Source: a virus. Taken from it: a stretch of 31,132 nucleotides of DNA. Both the position numbers and the translations under genes were made by a program. Under the pieces are notes generated by a model, which had not been told where the DNA came from, searched no databases, and saw nothing but the letters and a program-made list of their open reading frames with translations. Where the stretch lies: IMG/VR virus record IMGVR_UViG_3300037485_001071, positions 1 to 31,132 of that record; one strand, given 5' to 3'. Below are positions 1 to 7,219 of the stretch, one piece after another (positions within the stretch are counted from its first letter, which is position 1; every line of letters begins with the position of its first letter).

Positions 1-199
1 TAGGAAATAAGGCTGCTGGCCAATCCCAATTTTTAACTTTCCAGTTACCATCTATAGTTTCATCACTGTCTGTGGAAACTAAATGTAATCCAGGCATTAT
101 TAATAATTCATAATAATAATATTCTCTTTCATTATCACTTTCTTTAGTAGTAACTACTATTTTATCAAAGTTTAATTCTTTTAAGTCATTTTCTGTCAT
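1..199 (-). CDS. Hypothetical protein, C-terminus cut by window edge
   Basis: The reading frame opens with ATG at 199 and stays open to base 1, giving 66 residues of an acidic, Tyr-rich protein (MTENDLKELNFDKI..., later NWKVKNWDWPAALFP). The start overlaps the TAA of the upstream gene in a TAATG arrangement, which points to translational coupling. I see no recognisable domain. The repeated Trp and Asp near the visible end suggest a small globular protein, but its function is unknown. The rest lies outside the window. Confidence 0.75.
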   Translation of the reverse strand, partial: MTENDLKELNFDKIVVTTKESDNEREYYYYELLIMPGLHLVSTDSDETIDGNWKVKNWDWPAALFP

Positions 200-408
200 T
201 AGTTTTTTATTTTAACATTATATAATTCTTCATGATATTCTTTCCACATTGCTATAGGTACTCTATAGTATTCAGGATCATTTGAAATTGACACTTCACC
301 TGAATCATAATAATTAAATGCAGCATTATAATCAGGGTTTTGTTCAAACCATATAGCAGAGGCTTCTTTAATTTTAGAATACCATTCTTCTTTTCTTTCT
401 TCTGTCAT
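199..408 (-). CDS. Small hypothetical protein (69 aa)
   Basis: A 69-residue acidic protein rich in aromatic residues (MTEERKEEWYSKIKEASAIW, then NPDYNAAFNYYDSGEVSI). It is probably helical at both ends, with no membrane segment and no Cys pair. It starts one base before the stop of the 47-aa zinc-ribbon gene upstream and its stop overlaps the next start, so it sits in a compact operon. I do not recognise the family. Confidence 0.7.
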   Translation of the reverse strand: MTEERKEEWYSKIKEASAIWFEQNPDYNAAFNYYDSGEVSISNDPEYYRVPIAMWKEYHEELYNVKIKN

Positions 409-409
409 A

Positions 410-553
410 TTATTTACTATTTAATTTTTTAGACTTTACTTTAACTGGCTTATCATACTTATCTAAACAAGCATTACATACCCATACTCCAATTTCCTTC
501 ATGTCACTAATATTTTTAATAGTGTGACAATTATAACAAGGTTTTTCTTTCAT
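410..553 (-). CDS. Small zinc-ribbon protein (47 aa)
   Basis: This 47-residue frame reads MKEKPCYNCHTIKNISDMKE and then a second Cys pair in WVCNACLDKY. Two CxxC knuckles (C6/C9 and C26/C29) about 17 residues apart are typical of a small zinc ribbon, and the tail is Lys-rich (KPVKVKSKK), suggesting nucleic-acid binding. The ATG at 553 lies 1 nt downstream of the preceding gene's stop and the TAA at 410-412 precedes the next ATG, so the gene fills its slot exactly. The zinc and nucleic-acid roles are inferred from the motif only. Confidence 0.75.
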   Translation of the reverse strand: MKEKPCYNCHTIKNISDMKEIGVWVCNACLDKYDKPVKVKSKKLNSK

Positions 554-554
554 T

Positions 555-1001
555 TTAATTTTTTAATGCATTTTGAAACAAAGTTGTATTTAGTACCTTT
601 GAAGCATACTCTGGAATAATGTTCATATAAGCTTTATTTCCTTCACTAAATACTCCATGTTCTTTAATTCTTTTATTTCTTAAAGATTCTAAAGATAGGT
701 ATCCAAGATAAAAATTATCTTTATCTTCTGACTTAGTCATTTCATTAATGTTTTGAATATTTTCATTTTCCATATAACCCATTTCTTTAAGTAAATGCAT
801 TTCTGCCATAAATATAAATGGTCTATATGTTCCAGCTTTTACACCTTTATAATACATATACCATAAATAATTTAATGTGTGCCCGGAACCTGTAATATCT
901 GAAGTCATATTGTAATGTTCTTCTATAATACTATGTAAAAATTTTTTAAATTTCTTAGTAAGTAAAATATCATTTTCTTTTAAATCTTTTATTTTTCCCA
1001 T
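555..1001 (-). CDS. Hypothetical protein (148 aa)
   Basis: A 148-residue soluble protein starting MGKIKDLKENDILLTKKFKK. The middle contains an aromatic patch (NYLWYMYYKGVKAGTYRPF) followed by a mostly helical C-terminal half. There is no signal peptide, Cys motif or nucleotide-binding loop. The stop is next to the start of the zinc-ribbon gene, and the start directly follows the stop of the 79-aa gene. Both this protein and its upstream neighbour begin MGKI, which may be coincidence. Function unknown. Confidence 0.75.
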   Translation of the reverse strand: MGKIKDLKENDILLTKKFKKFLHSIIEEHYNMTSDITGSGHTLNYLWYMYYKGVKAGTYRPFIFMAEMHLLKEMGYMENENIQNINEMTKSEDKDNFYLGYLSLESLRNKRIKEHGVFSEGNKAYMNIIPEYASKVLNTTLFQNALKN

Positions 1002-1241
1002 TTAATCTTCTAAGTTTAAGTTGTGTTCATTTAATATTTCTCTGATAGCATCTCTTATCTTATCAGCCATGTCTTGTTCAGCTGCTGTAGCTTCTCTATT
1101 CTCAAAAGAACCATACTTTGTTGTAGTTCTGAGTAATTGGTCTAATTCCCACATAGCTATTTTCCATTTATATCCATCTAATGCTGATCTTAAATCACTT
1201 TGTTCTTCTACAGAGTCAAACTCCAATATTATTTTTCCCAT
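1002..1241 (-). CDS. Conserved phage-type small protein (79 aa)
   Basis: A 79-aa protein with an acidic N-terminal strand (MGKIILEFDSVEEQSDLRSA), a central KWKIAMWELDQLLRTTTKYG and a C-terminal helix ending in EILNEHNL. The pattern 'residues ...YKWKIAMWELDQLLR...' is like a small helical protein often seen in tailed phages of unrelated hosts, but I cannot name a function. It overlaps the C-terminal coding end of the upstream zinc-binding gene by 26 nt, consistent with coupled translation. Confidence 0.75.
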   Translation of the reverse strand: MGKIILEFDSVEEQSDLRSALDGYKWKIAMWELDQLLRTTTKYGSFENREATAAEQDMADKIRDAIREILNEHNLNLED

Positions 1242-1608
1242 CTTTTCTATATTTAATTTCTTTATCCATTAATTCAAGGTGCCAATCATCACCACCATAG
1301 TCAAGCACTGCTTTTAGATAGTCATCATCCATGTCAGCAATTGCTATCCAAGTTAGTGGTGTTTCACCATACTTACCTCTACTACCTCTTACTGCATATT
1401 TTCTAACAATTTCAAAGTCATCATCTGCATAGACATAATGAGTTTCAATCTTATCCATGTCCATTGCACCATATCTTTCATACTCATTACCACCATCTAC
1501 CATAGCATCATTGGGGCAACCACAGGTTACATAGTCATGCACTGTTCTACTTACTAATACCTTATTACACTCAAGGCATTTTACTGAGTTATATACAATT
1601 TGTCTCAT
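1216..1608 (-). CDS. Zinc-knuckle protein (130 aa)
   Basis: The N-terminal third carries CLECNK (CxxC at about residues 12-15), then HDYVTCGCPNDAMVDGG, giving a second Cys pair about 16 residues later. This is a short zinc ribbon of the form CxxC...HDYVxCxC...DGG that recurs in phage orphans. The remaining 80 residues are acidic (DMDDDYLKAVLDYGGDDWH) and end with a charged tail. Zinc binding is inferred from the Cys spacing; no enzymatic residues are evident. The 3' end overlaps the next gene by 26 nt. Confidence 0.75.
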   Translation of the reverse strand: MRQIVYNSVKCLECNKVLVSRTVHDYVTCGCPNDAMVDGGNEYERYGAMDMDKIETHYVYADDDFEIVRKYAVRGSRGKYGETPLTWIAIADMDDDYLKAVLDYGGDDWHLELMDKEIKYRKDGKNNIGV

Positions 1609-1619
1609 TGTTTTTTAAT

Positions 1620-1949
1620 TTAATTTTGAAAAACAGGATCAGAATGCATTATAATTAATAGTTCATTTGTGCCAACATGATAATTAACCCATAATACATA
1701 AATATCATCAGCAAATGTTAATTTATTTATATCTCTTTCAAGATATTCTTTTTTTTTATCTGACCAATATGTAATATAGTCATTTTTATGTTCTGATATT
1801 TTAGCTTTTGCTTCAAGAAGAAGTTCTTGATCTTCTGTTAATCTTAATATACTACCTTGTTGAGGTACAAATGGTAAATCTATAGTTATACCATCTTCTT
1901 GAAAATATCCATTAGGAGTAAGTACACAAATTGTTGTTTTAAAAGTCAT
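1620..1949 (-). CDS. Hypothetical protein (109 aa)
   Basis: A 109-residue protein beginning MTFKTTICVLTPNGYFQEDG with a predicted beta-rich N-terminus, a helical acidic/basic middle (LLEAKAKISEHKNDYITYWSDKK) and a beta C-terminus (YVLWVNYHVGTNELLIIMHS). No known motif is visible. It is preceded by a leader holding a 13-bp direct repeat (1952-1984) and a hairpin (1983-2008), so it may be expressed separately from the genes further right. Confidence 0.7.
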   Translation of the reverse strand: MTFKTTICVLTPNGYFQEDGITIDLPFVPQQGSILRLTEDQELLLEAKAKISEHKNDYITYWSDKKKEYLERDINKLTFADDIYVLWVNYHVGTNELLIIMHSDPVFQN

Positions 1950-1951
1950 TT

Positions 1952-1984
1952 TTATAAGTTTTACTTGTTAATTATAAGTTTTAC
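1952..1984. repeat. 13-bp direct repeat, 20-bp period
   Basis: The sequence TTATAAGTTTTAC occurs at 1952-1964 and again at 1972-1984, in the leader just upstream of the leftward gene starting at 1949. Two exact copies spaced two helical turns apart could be a protein-binding site or a promoter duplication; this is inference. Confidence 0.5.
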
Positions 1985-2008
1985 AGAGTATCATCAGTGA
2001 CACTCTGT
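1983..2008 (-). terminator. Hairpin, possible weak terminator or processing site
   Basis: ACAGAGTRTCA pairs with TGAYACTCTGT across a CAGT loop, giving about 11 bp with one wobble. On the minus strand it follows the stop of the 27-aa membrane peptide by a few bases. There is no clear T-run after it (TAAAACTTATAA follows), so it may be an RNA processing or stability element rather than an intrinsic terminator. Confidence 0.45.
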
Positions 2009-2010
2009 TG

Positions 2011-2094
2011 TTATTTTTTATCACTTATTTTAAGTAATGTCCATGCAATCCAATACAATGGCATTGCTATTATTGCTGCTGCTAGTCCTATCAT
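2011..2094 (-). CDS. Tiny membrane peptide (27 aa)
   Basis: A 27-codon frame encodes MIGLAAAIIAMPLYWIAWTL followed by LKISDKK: a single hydrophobic helix with a short basic tail. Its ATG overlaps the TAA of the upstream 67-aa gene (TAATG), the coupling used throughout this operon, and a hairpin follows its stop. Tiny transmembrane peptides of this kind are common in phages, where they can affect the host envelope. Function unknown; expression is inferred from the coupling. Confidence 0.5.
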   Translation of the reverse strand: MIGLAAAIIAMPLYWIAWTLLKISDKK

Positions 2095-2297
2095 TATTCT
2101 GATTTATAGATTTTGTTATAGTATTCATCTGCTTCCATTCCTAAGTCATATTGTCCGTAATTAAAAGCATTTTCTATCTGCTCTTTCTCCATTTCTAATG
2201 CTTTATCCCAACATTCTTTATTGTAATTAAATTCTTCTTCACTATATGGTTCTGAGTTTAAGTTTTCTAATAACCATTCTACTGCTGTCTTTTTCAT
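2094..2297 (-). CDS. Small acidic hypothetical protein (67 aa)
   Basis: A 67-residue, strongly acidic protein (MKKTAVEWLLENLNSEPYSE, then EEFNYNKECWDKALEMEKEQ and ...YGQYDLGMEADEYYNKIYKSE). The N-terminus resembles the short 'VEWLxExL' orphan proteins frequent in phages of Bacteroidetes. There is no catalytic motif. It starts 1 nt after the stop of the 313-aa gene and couples into the 27-aa membrane peptide. Function unknown. Confidence 0.75.
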   Translation of the reverse strand: MKKTAVEWLLENLNSEPYSEEEFNYNKECWDKALEMEKEQIENAFNYGQYDLGMEADEYYNKIYKSE

Positions 2298-2298
2298 C

Positions 2299-3240
2299 TT
2301 ATTCTAATGTATTAATAAAAGTTTTTCTTGTTTTTACTCTATTTAAATCATATTTAGGAGGAATTATTTCAGCTTTAAATCCTTTATAATTAAATTTATT
2401 TTCTCCTCTTAAATATCTTTGTATAAAAACAGAATAATCTTGATTTACATCTGCTTTTTTTCTACGGTAATGATTTTTAACAAAATGAATCATTCTCTTT
2501 TTATTTTCAAATTCTAGCAAAGAAGTTTTATAAATTTCTGATAATATTTCAGGATTTATAGGTATTACTAAACCAATATTATCATATTCTTTGATGTATA
2601 TAGACCATTCATAATACAATGAAAATGCTACTTGATAAGACATACTGATTCCATTTATAATATCTGCTGCAGAATCAACACCCAATTCTAAAATATTTTT
2701 ATTGGTACTGTAATTTGGATGTAAAGATATCGGTTTAGGTAAATCATTTGGATTACTAATACCATTAAAAAAAGTAGGATTTACTTCATAACCTTCTTTT
2801 GATGTATAAAAAGACTCTGTATCTTTATTATAAAAAGCAATTGATTTCTCATAAGCATACTTATTTTTTATAGACAAATTTCTTTTTTCTATTATTGTTA
2901 ACTCCTTATGTTTTTGAAGACTAATGGTATCTGATACAATCATAAACTTTATGTTTAGATTTGGAAACATTTCTGGTGTAGCTTGTAACTCACCAAAAGG
3001 TTTAAGATATTTTAAGTCATCATTTAGTGATGCAGACATTAAATAAGCTTTATCAAAAGTATTTGCTGTTATATTAGCATCATTACTTAATCTTGTTTGT
3101 TTAAATTTACTCTGTATCATTAGCATAGACCATTCTAATTGTTCTTCAAAGTCATTACCTATAAAATCATTAGTTATAGATTTTTCAAATTGTTCATTAG
3201 AACCTATTAAGTCTGCATTTAAGTAGGATTTATTTTCCAT
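2299..3240 (-). CDS. Hypothetical protein (313 aa)
   Basis: The largest orphan of the left end. It begins MENKSYLNADLIGSNEQFEK and carries a mixed helix/strand body with no Walker loop, Cys cluster or transmembrane helix. A basic cluster near residues 247-262 (ENKKRMIHFVKNHYRRKK) and a basic C-terminal tail (KYDLNRVKTRKTF) suggest nucleic-acid contact, but this is only charge pattern. A 77-bp AT-rich gap separates it from the next upstream gene, so a promoter may lie at about 3241-3317. I do not recognise the family. Confidence 0.7.
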   Translation of the reverse strand: MENKSYLNADLIGSNEQFEKSITNDFIGNDFEEQLEWSMLMIQSKFKQTRLSNDANITANTFDKAYLMSASLNDDLKYLKPFGELQATPEMFPNLNIKFMIVSDTISLQKHKELTIIEKRNLSIKNKYAYEKSIAFYNKDTESFYTSKEGYEVNPTFFNGISNPNDLPKPISLHPNYSTNKNILELGVDSAADIINGISMSYQVAFSLYYEWSIYIKEYDNIGLVIPINPEILSEIYKTSLLEFENKKRMIHFVKNHYRRKKADVNQDYSVFIQRYLRGENKFNYKGFKAEIIPPKYDLNRVKTRKTFINTLE

Positions 3241-3317
3241 ATTATTTTTATTTAATTAAACTGTCCCATATATTAGCTAGAATTGGGACAAATAGGTATT
3301 AATAGCTAACATATTAT

Positions 3318-3695
3318 CTACATTCCATTTTTTATCATGTTTAATACTTCTTGTCTTTCCTCATCTGTTAGTTTAACAGGTAGCTCATACTCATCCTTGT
3401 TCTCCAACCTGCACTGCTCAACCTCTTCCCATAATGACTTAATATCATAACAAATAGGTTCTCCGTCATTAGTAGTTGCTTGGTCAATTGTTCCAACAGG
3501 GTCTCTCTCCCATAGATACCAACTAATCCAATCTGCTCCCTCTTTACCATAGTAAATCTCTAATAAAATATTTATTACTGAGGTATAATCATCTGAGAAA
3601 TTGATAAGGTCTACATCTAATACATACAATGCATGCTCTTTGTCTGATTGTTTCCTAAGTTTGTTAAGGATTTCTGTAAATACTTCTAGTTTCAT
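3318..3695 (-). CDS. Conserved phage-type hypothetical protein (125 aa)
   Basis: I choose the ATG at 3695 (MKLEVFTEILNKLRKQSDKE) over the upstream ATG at 3755. The extra 20 residues of the longer form (MSLIFYINGIFSINYKNLNN) are encoded in what looks like an AT-rich leader. The core has the motif GADWISWYLWERDP followed by GEPICYDIKSLWEEVE, a pattern shared by a family of short acidic proteins in many tailed phages. I know of no assigned function. Confidence 0.7.
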   Translation of the reverse strand: MKLEVFTEILNKLRKQSDKEHALYVLDVDLINFSDDYTSVINILLEIYYGKEGADWISWYLWERDPVGTIDQATTNDGEPICYDIKSLWEEVEQCRLENKDEYELPVKLTDEERQEVLNMIKNGM

Positions 3696-3776
3696 GTTGT
3701 TTAAATTTTTGTAGTTAATCGAAAATATTCCGTTTATGTAAAATATAAGTGACAAAAATGATGGTTTTTGTAAACT

Positions 3777-3965
3777 TTATTTAGCGTTATCCCTATAGTC
3801 TATTATAAATCCAATAGCCACAATAATGTTCATGCCACAAGACATTAGTATCTCATGGATGTCAGCATATACATTTAAAGATAGGTGTACATGACCTACC
3901 ATCCAAAAAGGTATGGACAAGTTTTGGCTTATCCATACCAATAGATATTTTGTGAAATGTTTCAC
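3777..3965 (-). CDS. Small hydrophobic hypothetical protein (62 aa)
   Basis: A 62-residue frame with a hydrophobic stretch at each end (YLLVWISQNLSIPFWMVGHV and MSCGMNIIVAIGFIIDY). It may be a two-helix membrane protein. It sits 1 nt downstream of the 182-aa membrane protein gene, which supports it being real. Hydrophobicity in this AT-rich DNA can arise by chance, so the call is modest. Confidence 0.5.
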   Translation of the reverse strand: MKHFTKYLLVWISQNLSIPFWMVGHVHLSLNVYADIHEILMSCGMNIIVAIGFIIDYRDNAK

Positions 3966-3966
3966 T

Positions 3967-4515
3967 TTAACTATTCAAATATTGTTTATTTTTCATTCTT
4001 GCATAAATACCAAGAGGTAAAATAAGAAAACCTATTAAAAATGGTATTGTAACAACACCTAAAATTATACAAACTGTAGGAAAATTCTTTTTTGCAAACC
4101 AAGGTTTATCATCTTCTTCTTTAGCTTTACTAATATTTTCTATAATAGCACTATATTTTTTATTAAAATCAGTATCAGATAATATTATAACTTCAGATAA
4201 ATACTTTACTAAATCTGTAAAATGATAACTTGCTCTTTGTACTTCTACATCTGTATCAAAAGAACCTATTTTTCTTCTTATTTCTATTGTGATTTCTGTT
4301 GAAGTATCTGATTTCTTCACTAAGTTAAAATCAATAAATACACCAAGAGATAAGAACTCTAAACATTCTAATATTACTTGATTAAATATTGGATTAACTT
4401 CTGTTAATTTATATTTGTTATCTGAAGCAATTTGAACTCTTGGTATACTTGTCATTACTTGTTCAATTGAAAAATCAATTGTAATTGTTTTTTTTGGATT
4501 TGGTATTGTAAACAT
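3967..4515 (-). CDS. Tail-anchored membrane protein (182 aa)
   Basis: Residues 1-140 are soluble and beta-rich (MFTIPNPKKTITIDFSIEQV, then EITIEIRRKIGSFDTDVEVQ). Near residues 120-140 there is a charged linker (ENISKAKEEDDKPWFAKK), followed by a long hydrophobic segment at about 145-172 (VCIILGVVTIPFLIGFLILP) and a short basic tail. That architecture suggests a cytoplasmic domain anchored at the inner membrane. Its neighbour upstream is also a single-pass protein. No enzymatic motif is visible. Confidence 0.7.
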   Translation of the reverse strand: MFTIPNPKKTITIDFSIEQVMTSIPRVQIASDNKYKLTEVNPIFNQVILECLEFLSLGVFIDFNLVKKSDTSTEITIEIRRKIGSFDTDVEVQRASYHFTDLVKYLSEVIILSDTDFNKKYSAIIENISKAKEEDDKPWFAKKNFPTVCIILGVVTIPFLIGFLILPLGIYARMKNKQYLNS

Positions 4516-4541
4516 ATTTATTTTATTTATTTAATTATTAA

Positions 4542-4802
4542 TTATTTATTTATTTTTTTATAATAAAGCATTTCTTTAAGAAGTTTATTTTCTTCTAATA
4601 GTGAATTACATCTTTCAGCATCTCTGTACATAAAAATACTTGTAATTATACCCATAGTAAGTCCTATTATTACACCTATAAATGCATAAGTATATTCTGA
4701 ACTTTTCTTTACTGGTTTCTTTCTAGATGAAATAGGTTTCCAACCATATTCTTTTTCTTGTCTATGTTCATTAAGACTACTCCCCTTGGTTATTTCCTTC
4801 AT
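4542..4802 (-). CDS. Single-pass membrane protein with coiled coil (86 aa)
   Basis: A basic N-terminus (SSRKKPVKKSS), one transmembrane helix at residues 38-58 (YAFIGVIIGLTMGIITSIFM) and a heptad-like C-terminal helix (CNSLLEENKLLKEMLYYKK) that could dimerise. It overlaps the upstream 61-aa gene by 26 nt. The positive-inside rule puts the N-terminus in the cytoplasm and the coiled coil outside. Function unknown. Confidence 0.65.
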   Translation of the reverse strand: MKEITKGSSLNEHRQEKEYGWKPISSRKKPVKKSSEYTYAFIGVIIGLTMGIITSIFMYRDAERCNSLLEENKLLKEMLYYKKINK

Positions 4803-4962
4803 TTTTTAGTTTTTTTACATGATTTTGAGATCTTTCATATTCTCTCCATTCATAAATTTTTAAATCATTCATTCTTGCTAAGTCAGCTATAGTAGCTTCC
4901 TGTGGTATTTCTCCATTATTTGCTTGTAATAATTCATAATATAATTCTTTCATTTTTCCCAT
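4777..4962 (-). CDS. Small hypothetical protein (61 aa)
   Basis: A 61-residue, probably helical protein (MGKMKELYYELLQANNGEIP, then QEATIADLARMNDLKIYEWR). It overlaps both neighbours, by 13 nt with the DnaA-like gene upstream and 26 nt with the membrane protein downstream, consistent with a coupled operon. The segment ATIADLARMNDLKIYEW has the look of a small helix-turn-helix (IADLARMNDL), but it is too short to be sure. Confidence 0.65.
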   Translation of the reverse strand: MGKMKELYYELLQANNGEIPQEATIADLARMNDLKIYEWREYERSQNHVKKLKNEGNNQGE

Positions 4963-5402
4963 AACTGTAAACCATTAGTTATTAATCTTTTTATTGCATT
5001 TGCTGTAGTTTTTTCATTTACAATATCTCTATAAGCTCTTATTTTTTTTATAGTTTGAGTATCAAAAGATATTATAATTTGTATATCTTTTTTAAATTTA
5101 TTACTAAAACTTGGAAAAGTATAAGGATAGTTAATTAAATAATCACTAACATTTGCTTTAAAAATATTATCTCCATAATCTAATAAAGAATATGTATGTA
5201 ACTTAGATACTGAAACTGTTGTTCTATCCATATTAAATATAGTAGCAATTTGTTCTTCTGTATAACCAAACTTATAATACAACATAGCAATTAGATAATT
5301 TCTTTTATCTAACATTGGTCTTAATCTTTTTTTAGGAGAATTTTGAAATTCATATATTACAATATCACATTCTTTTAGAATGTCATCAATTGTATATTCC
5401 AT
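4950..5402 (-). CDS. DnaA domain IV-like DNA-binding protein (150 aa)
   Basis: The N-terminal half resembles the C-terminal double-stranded-DNA-binding domain of DnaA: a helix (RNYLIAMLYYKF), then GYTEEQIATIFNMDRTTVSV at residues 46-65, matching the DnaA signature of an 'IG/IA..F.RDHTTV' recognition helix. Residues 103-147 (IIISFDTQTIKKIRAYRDIV, then ANAIKRLITNGL) resemble a ribbon-helix-helix dimerisation module. There is no ATPase domain, so it is not an initiator by itself; it may be a repressor or an origin/promoter-binding factor. The family assignment rests on motif similarity seen by eye. Confidence 0.65.
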   Translation of the reverse strand: MEYTIDDILKECDIVIYEFQNSPKKRLRPMLDKRNYLIAMLYYKFGYTEEQIATIFNMDRTTVSVSKLHTYSLLDYGDNIFKANVSDYLINYPYTFPSFSNKFKKDIQIIISFDTQTIKKIRAYRDIVNEKTTANAIKRLITNGLQLWEK

Positions 5403-5407
5403 AAATT

Positions 5408-5584
5408 TTATATAAAAAAAGGAAAGAATAATCCTTTTATTTCTGCAATAATAACTCCAAATGTAATAGTACTAATAAAATTATGTTCATTAGACCATAA
5501 ATATAAGAAATAAAGTGCTGATATTTGACTAATTATAAAATAAATAACTAATATTAAACTTATGATGTTTATAAATTTAAACAT
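5408..5584 (-). CDS. Small two-helix membrane protein (58 aa)
   Basis: A 58-codon frame fills the otherwise empty gap before the DnaA-like gene. It reads MFKFINIISLILVIYFIISQ, a short hydrophilic turn (LWSNEHNF) and a second hydrophobic part (ISTITFGVIIAEIKGLFFPF). Two transmembrane helices are likely. It begins 13 nt after the stop of the 91-aa gene and ends 5 nt before the next ATG, so it fits the operon spacing. Function unknown. Confidence 0.6.
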   Translation of the reverse strand: MFKFINIISLILVIYFIISQISALYFLYLWSNEHNFISTITFGVIIAEIKGLFFPFFI

Positions 5585-5597
5585 AAACTTTATTTAT

Positions 5598-5873
5598 TTA
5601 GATTAATTCAAGATTTACGTCTTCAACATTTATTTTTTCTTCTTCTTTCATATCAGATAAAATACCAATTGGTAAAAATCTTGTTGCATCATATAGTTCA
5701 TATGGAAATGATCTACTTGATAGTTGTACTTCTTTAAGTAAAAAGCCATAAGTATCTTTCTGTAATCCCATTCTAACAATCCTGGTTACATTATACATCT
5801 CACCTTCTTTTACCCATTCTTCAATAGGTACATTTTTTGGTTTTTTATCAGCATCAATACAAATTACTTTCAT
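5598..5873 (-). CDS. Hypothetical protein (91 aa)
   Basis: Starts MKVICIDADKKPKNVPIEEW, continues VKEGEMYNVTRIVRMGLQKD and ends acidic (EEKINVEDVNLEL). The arrangement 'V.CID...KP..IP..EWV..G..Y.V' is a small beta-barrel-like pattern recurring in Bacteroidetes phage orphans. Function unknown. Its start overlaps the 3' end of clpS by 20 nt, so the two are probably translated together. Confidence 0.75.
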   Translation of the reverse strand: MKVICIDADKKPKNVPIEEWVKEGEMYNVTRIVRMGLQKDTYGFLLKEVQLSSRSFPYELYDATRFLPIGILSDMKEEEKINVEDVNLELI

Positions 5874-6108
5874 ATTCTTCTAATTCAACTTTAATATTTA
5901 AGTTATCAAAGGTAGTTTTTAATTCAAACATATCCATAAAATCTCCATGTTTTATTTCACACTTGCCTTTGTTATGTGCTATTAGAGCACACTGTTCTGC
6001 TTGTACTACTTCATGTTTACATAAACCTATTAAACAGGCCATAATATATTCATGTGAGTTTACATCATCATTATATAACATGATCTTATGTGTTTGTATA
6101 TCTTCCAT
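5854..6108 (-). CDS. clpS: ClpS-like ATP-dependent Clp protease adaptor
   Basis: The 84-aa protein aligns over its full length with the ClpS core: HKIMLYNDDVNSHEYIMACL, then QAEQCALIAHNKGKCEIKHG and a final beta strand (NIKVELEEYES). The N-degron pocket residues of the family are present, NDD at 13-15 and the pocket His at 45 (AHNKGK). The known role of ClpS is to deliver proteins with bulky N-terminal residues to ClpAP and to change ClpAP substrate choice. The N-terminal extension is short (about 6 residues), whereas in cellular ClpS this tail modulates ClpA activity. It sits 18 nt after the helicase gene and overlaps the 91-aa gene. Confidence 0.88.
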   Translation of the reverse strand: MEDIQTHKIMLYNDDVNSHEYIMACLIGLCKHEVVQAEQCALIAHNKGKCEIKHGDFMDMFELKTTFDNLNIKVELEEYESNLY

Positions 6109-6126
6109 ACTTTTAATATATATAAA

Positions 6127-7218
6127 TTATACGGGAATATTGTAATTTTTCCATATAATTTTAGTTTGGTCAAAATCTTCTAAGGCTTCTTTAACCCATC
6201 TTTCATCTACTGTATTCATATAACATAGTATATGTACAATAGCTTTATCATCAGGATTTAATCTTAAAAGTCTACCTATTCTTTGACTAGCCTTTCTTTC
6301 ATTACCATATGAATGCATAATAATACCTTGTTTAAGATTAGATATATTAACACCTTCATTCAACTGCATAACAGATGAAAGTTTTGTAATAGAACCATCT
6401 TTAAACATCTCAAGATTTTCTTCAGAATTAGGATTATTACTATGATAACTATGAGAACATAATCTATCAGCTTGATCTTGTGTATTAGCAAATACAATAC
6501 ACTTAGTATTAATGCTATCCATTAACTTTTTAGTATATTTTTCTTTACTTGCATATTCCATCATTGCTTTCATTCTCATTACTCTAAGAATATGAACAGG
6601 ACCGGATCCAGTTTCAAGTCTTTGACCCCAATAACTATAGTTTTGTACTTCAGAACTCATAAAACTTTTATTCTTCATTACTACAGAATAATTCTTTTCA
6701 TTACTGAGTTCTAATTCATGTACTATAATTTGGTAATCATTTAGTATTCCTTGTTCTATAGCAGAATCTGCTTTAAAAGTATATATTACAGGACAAAATT
6801 CCTGTATTAATCTTCCTTTTTCAGAATCTTTATATCTTGGAGGAGTTCCGGTAAGACCAATTATCTTTCCTTTATATAGTTGTAGAAATCCTCTATGACT
6901 ATCTAATAAACTATGAGCTTCATCTAAATACACTGCATCAAAGTCAGCAGGATTATGTTTATTTAAACTTAAATAAGTTGTAAATGTAATCCTACTTAAT
7001 TGTTCAAGCATATCAAACTTTGCTGCATCATCTTTCCAAGATTGGAAAATAGATTTTTTAGGTGCAACTACTAATGTTCTCATAAGAGGTGTAGTATAAA
7101 GTTGCATATGTTTTAGGCCAACAAGGGTCTTGCCGACCCCTGTGCCTAATACAATACTACATCTTTGCTTACCTTCAGTTGCTTTTAATGCTTCTGCTTG
7201 TATTTCTTCTCTGTTCAT
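6127..7218 (-). CDS. SF2 DNA/RNA helicase (DEAH-type)
   Basis: A 363-aa superfamily 2 helicase. Visible motifs: Walker A GTGVGKT (25-31), motif II DEAH (99-102), motif III TGTPP (123-127) and motif VI QRIGRLLRL (312-320). The two RecA-like lobes are joined by an atypical middle (about 150-230). It is short for the family, close to UvsW/SNF2-like phage helicases, and lacks an obvious accessory domain. The likely role is remodelling replication or recombination intermediates by ATP-driven translocation. It starts just after the ParB-like gene. Confidence 0.88.
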   Translation of the reverse strand: MNREEIQAEALKATEGKQRCSIVLGTGVGKTLVGLKHMQLYTTPLMRTLVVAPKKSIFQSWKDDAAKFDMLEQLSRITFTTYLSLNKHNPADFDAVYLDEAHSLLDSHRGFLQLYKGKIIGLTGTPPRYKDSEKGRLIQEFCPVIYTFKADSAIEQGILNDYQIIVHELELSNEKNYSVVMKNKSFMSSEVQNYSYWGQRLETGSGPVHILRVMRMKAMMEYASKEKYTKKLMDSINTKCIVFANTQDQADRLCSHSYHSNNPNSEENLEMFKDGSITKLSSVMQLNEGVNISNLKQGIIMHSYGNERKASQRIGRLLRLNPDDKAIVHILCYMNTVDERWVKEALEDFDQTKIIWKNYNIPV

Positions 7219-7219
7219 T

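Noticed and set aside
1021-1272. Plus-strand frame of 83 codons
   Set aside because: Antisense to two well-packed leftward genes; hydrophobic composition is typical of reversed AT-rich coding DNA.
5837-6145. Plus-strand frame of 102 codons across clpS
   Set aside because: It is antisense to a clear ClpS gene, within a uniformly leftward block.
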